A model generated the notes under the pieces. That model saw nothing but the letters and a program-made list of their open reading frames with translations. It had not been told where the DNA came from and searched no databases. A stretch of 64,000 nucleotides of DNA from Streptomyces catenulae (GTDB lineage Bacteria; Actinomycetota; Actinomycetes; Streptomycetales; Streptomycetaceae). The stretch lies in NCBI RefSeq assembly GCF_000718015.1, contig NZ_JODY01000026.1:24979-88978 (forward strand), written 5' to 3'. The position numbers were made by a program, and so were the translations under genes. How positions within the stretch are numbered: the first letter of the stretch is position 1; the number at the start of each line of letters is the position of its first letter. Shown one piece after another: positions 63,852 through 64,000 of this stretch.

Positions 63852-64000
63852 GCTCGGCGTCTCCGGGCGGGCCGGTCGGGGCCGGGCCGGACAGGCCGGG
63901 ACGTCCGGGCCGGACGCGGGGACGCCGCCCGGCCCGGCGAGCCACACACGGGCCCGCCACCCGCCGTCGCCCTGGCCCGCCCCGCGCCCGCCCCACATTC

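Noticed and set aside
63609..63998. Minus-strand open frame at the right edge
   Set aside because: Low-complexity Gly/Arg/Pro sequence that runs across the hairpin and the degenerate repeats. No recognisable protein.

Overview
The base composition (very GC-rich, third positions almost all G or C), frequent GTG starts, early TTA codons, a SARP regulator, DUF397/helix-turn-helix gene pairs and coupled ATGA/GTGA gene overlaps all point to a Streptomyces-like actinomycete chromosome. No organism name can be read from the sequence.

Positions 1 to about 35,900 are most of a biosynthetic gene cluster whose left end lies outside the window. It holds a PyrH-like tryptophan halogenase (cut by the left edge), SbnB and SbnA for L-2,3-diaminopropionate, an MMPL exporter, a SARP and a LysR regulator, a highly reducing type II PKS set (ACP, ketosynthase, chain-length-factor-like partner, ketoreductase, DsbA-fold isomerase), one 3,787-residue NRPS (C-A-T-E-C-A-T-C-A*-T-TE, where A* is degenerate), an ABC-2 permease, a P450, a SyrP-like oxygenase, an FkbM methyltransferase, a stand-alone thioesterase and a tryptophan-precursor set (trpC, trpD, trpG, trpE, class II DAHP synthase). 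The likely product is an acylated short peptide with diaminopropionate and chlorotryptophan, the acyl chain coming from the type II PKS. That is inference from domain order and predicted binding-pocket residues.

Five promoters in this cluster carry GTCAG direct repeats spaced exactly 11 bp, always 10 nt before a -10-like hexamer. This is the classic SARP operator arrangement. They sit before sbnB, the ACP gene, the NRPS gene, the methyltransferase gene and the thioesterase gene, and they decide several start codons. Three cluster genes (exporter, LysR regulator, trpE) also carry a TTA codon within the first 16 codons, which suggests bldA control.

From 36,000 to 41,400 there is a tightly overlapping operon of the uncharacterised STM4015-STM4014-STM4013-STM4012-STM4011 families (leucine-rich repeat, ATP-grasp-like, sulfatase-like, and two radical SAM proteins). 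From 41,400 to 48,970 are mixed chromosomal genes: a ScoMcrA-like HNH endonuclease, two nucleic-acid methyltransferases (one AviRa-like), an S66 peptidase, a tautomerase, a frameshifted MFS transporter and a LysR regulator.

At 49,026-50,150 a gene of a conserved unknown family is followed by two RNA modules that look like circularly permuted tRNAs: the T-arm and 3' acceptor strand come first, then a short loop, then the 5' acceptor strand and D-arm. This is the most unusual feature outside the NRPS cluster. Positions 50,600-55,700 hold a D,D-carboxypeptidase, a Nudix hydrolase, DUF397/XRE genes and small chromosomal genes. Positions 55,894-62,175 hold a LysR regulator and a divergent six-gene operon for meta-cleavage of 3-hydroxyanthranilate (the lower kynurenine or 2-nitrobenzoate route), followed by a type B carboxylesterase.
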